Assembly: GCA_944324205.1 (NCBI GenBank)
Contig: CALUVK010000077.1
Coordinates: 1-7,188, forward strand
Reading direction: 5' to 3'
DNA length: 7,188 nt
From: Candidatus Gastranaerophilales bacterium
Lineage (GTDB): Bacteria > Cyanobacteriota > Vampirovibrionia > Gastranaerophilales > Gastranaerophilaceae
In this document: one piece after another, positions 5,667 to 7,188 of the stretch
Layout of the letters: every line of letters starts with the position of its first letter
How positions within the stretch are numbered: the first letter of the stretch is position 1
The notes under the pieces: model-generated
The model's database searches: none
Seen by the model: only the letters and a program-made list of their open reading frames with translations
Told to the model about the DNA's origin: nothing
Made by a program: the position numbers and the translations under genes

Positions 5667-7188
5667 AGATGAAACGCCGAGTGTGTTAAAAGCGGCCTGG
5701 CTTATTGCACTTGTAACTATTGCAAGCAAGTTTATGGGATTTGTAAGAGATATGGTTGTTGCAAATTTTTACGGCGCAACTTTAGTATCTGATGCTTATT
5801 TCTATGCTCTTCAAATACCATCACTTGCTATTATTATTTTAGGCGGAGTCGGCGGGCCTTTTCACAGCGCAGTGGTAGCGGTTTTTTCAAAACTTATTCC
5901 GGATTTTGACTCAAAACCTGATGAAGTTGTTAACAGGCTGTATAACACTTTTCTGACGGTTTCGTTTTTATTTTTTGCTCTATGTTCAGTCCTTGGTTTC
6001 TTTTTTGCGGATAAGATTATGGGGCTTATTATCTCTGCAGGTTCTCCGGAACTTGTAGCTCTTGCAACTGCGCATTTTAAAATAATGTCGCCTATTATTC
6101 TTATAGGCGGAATAATAGGAATTTATTACGGGCTCTTGATTTGTCATAAGCAGTATATTCTGCCCAATCTTTCGCCGATGATACTTAGTATTGTTGTAGT
6201 GATTGTAATCTCGCTTGTTCATAATGATAAAACCGGAATTATTCTTGCGGGAGCTACGACTCTGGGGGCTGTATGCCAGCTTATTGTTCAATTCCCGAAA
6301 ATCAGGCAGATAGGTTACAGAATTAAACCTAATCTGGATGTTTTTAATAATCCGCAGTTTAAGAATATTTGCGAACTCTTATTCCCTGCGATACTAAGCT
6401 CTACAATAGGACAAATCAGTATTTATATTGATATGTTTTTTGCCTCAACTCTTAAAGAAGGCGCCTGGACTTCGGTTGTGTTTGCAAACAGAATTTTTCA
6501 GTTTCCGGTAGGAATTTTAGTAACTGCTTTTCTGGTTCCGCTTTTTCCGATATTTTCAAGGCTTGCTGGAGAAGGCAATAAAGAAGCTATTAAAACATAT
6601 TTCAATAAAGGGGTCGGAGTTCTGTTTTTTGCAGGCATGCCGATGATAATTCTTATTCTTTTGCTTGCAAAAGACGGAATTTCGCTTGTATTCGAACGCG
6701 GGGCGTTTAATCAAAATGCAGTTGTTATGGTGTCGGAAGCTCTTTGTTACCTCTCATTTTCAATACTTCCGTATGTGTTTAGAGATTCAATTACAAGAGT
6801 GTATTATGCCTTCAATGACTCTAAAACCCCTTTTATAATTGCGATGTCATCAATTGCCTTAAAGGCAGTTCTAAACTGGCTTCTGATTTTAAAAATGGAT
6901 ATGGGAATTGCGGGGATTACACTTTCTACTTCTTTTGTAACCCTGTTTAATGCGGTATTTTTAGGTTTGTTTATTTATAAAAAAATAAGATTGGATTATA
7001 AAACTTTATTCAAAAATTTCTTCAAAATGCTTTTTGCAGGTGCTTTAACCTTTGTCATCTGCTGGTTTACCGGGGTTGAGTTTGACAAAATTCAGCTTCC
7101 GAAATATATATTTGAAATTGTGAAAATAGCTGTTATAATGACGTTATGTGCAGGGGTTTATACCGGCTTGAATTTGATATTTAAAATG
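5647..7188 (+). CDS. murJ: Lipid II flippase MurJ (MviN family), 3' end truncated by the window
   Basis: This polytopic inner-membrane protein of the MOP superfamily flips lipid II across the membrane for peptidoglycan synthesis. The frame is open from ATG 5647 to the last base (514 codons), close to the usual 500-540 residues, so little is missing. Diagnostic segments are ASKFMGFVRDMVVANFYGA (26-44), SDAYFYALQIPSL (48-60), GPFHSA (70-75), VFANRIFQFPVGI (278-290), LVFERGAFN (347-355) and YYAFNDSKTP (386-395), within more than ten hydrophobic helices. By eye against E. coli MurJ, R24, D39 and R270 match R34, D49 and R282; R18 becomes K28, and R52/R53 fall on Ile. It overlaps the SpoIID-like gene by 20 nt and has only a weak upstream purine match (GGTAG at 5636-5640), so translation probably depends on coupling. 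Pairing with a SpoIID-domain enzyme fits a cell-wall operon. Confidence 0.95.
   Translation, partial: MEQKTIKDETPSVLKAAWLIALVTIASKFMGFVRDMVVANFYGATLVSDAYFYALQIPSLAIIILGGVGGPFHSAVVAVFSKLIPDFDSKPDEVVNRLYNTFLTVSFLFFALCSVLGFFFADKIMGLIISAGSPELVALATAHFKIMSPIILIGGIIGIYYGLLICHKQYILPNLSPMILSIVVVIVISLVHNDKTGIILAGATTLGAVCQLIVQFPKIRQIGYRIKPNLDVFNNPQFKNICELLFPAILSSTIGQISIYIDMFFASTLKEGAWTSVVFANRIFQFPVGILVTAFLVPLFPIFSRLAGEGNKEAIKTYFNKGVGVLFFAGMPMIILILLLAKDGISLVFERGAFNQNAVVMVSEALCYLSFSILPYVFRDSITRVYYAFNDSKTPFIIAMSSIALKAVLNWLLILKMDMGIAGITLSTSFVTLFNAVFLGLFIYKKIRLDYKTLFKNFFKMLFAGALTFVICWFTGVEFDKIQLPKYIFEIVKIAVIMTLCAGVYTGLNLIFKM

Noticed and set aside
5986..6291. A 101-codon minus-strand frame inside murJ
   Set aside because: It is a basic, low-complexity antisense shadow of hydrophobic MurJ codons, with no separate support.

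Overview
The window is a compact, moderately AT-rich bacterial chromosome segment with six protein-coding genes and no RNA genes, mobile elements or CRISPR arrays that I can see. Shine-Dalgarno sites and sigma70-type promoters are bacterial. The best guess for the host is a non-photosynthetic cyanobacterial relative (Melainabacteria/Vampirovibrionia, Gastranaerophilales type). This rests on the overall gene style and on a MurJ whose N-terminus carries GPFHSA where proteobacterial MurJ has GAFSQAF, a variant I associate with cyanobacteria from memory. The placement is an inference.

Left part (1-2530, all minus strand): reading in the direction of transcription, an exported cupin (2530-2066) is followed, with a 1-nt TAATG overlap, by an exported tandem-domain carboxymuconolactone decarboxylase (CMD) family protein (2066-1320). 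After 51 bp comes an alpha-amylase (GH13)-like TIM-barrel protein without a signal peptide, whose 3' end is cut off by the window start (1268-1).

Middle (2531-2670): a 140-bp divergent promoter region. The minus-strand promoter has TTGACT and TAAAAT elements with a 19-bp spacer filled by an imperfect dyad, which is the layout of MerR-family (AdhR/NmlR-like) operators. The plus-strand promoter is an ordinary TGGACA-17 bp-TAGAAT.

Right part (2671-7188, plus strand): cysS, a secreted SpoIID/LytB-domain protein and murJ (3' end cut by the window end) overlap one another by 16 and 20 nt, so they form a translationally coupled operon joining cysteinyl-tRNA synthesis with peptidoglycan remodelling and lipid II flipping.

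The most interesting signal is in the cupin-CMD pair. In both genes the signal-peptide coding segment is followed by a second in-frame ATG, close to the predicted cleavage point, and each such ATG is preceded at normal spacing by a strong Shine-Dalgarno (GGAGG in the cupin gene, AAAGGAGG in the CMD gene). Each gene could therefore make both an exported and a cytosolic form, possibly under MerR-type stress control. The other secreted protein here (SpoIID-like) lacks such a second start.
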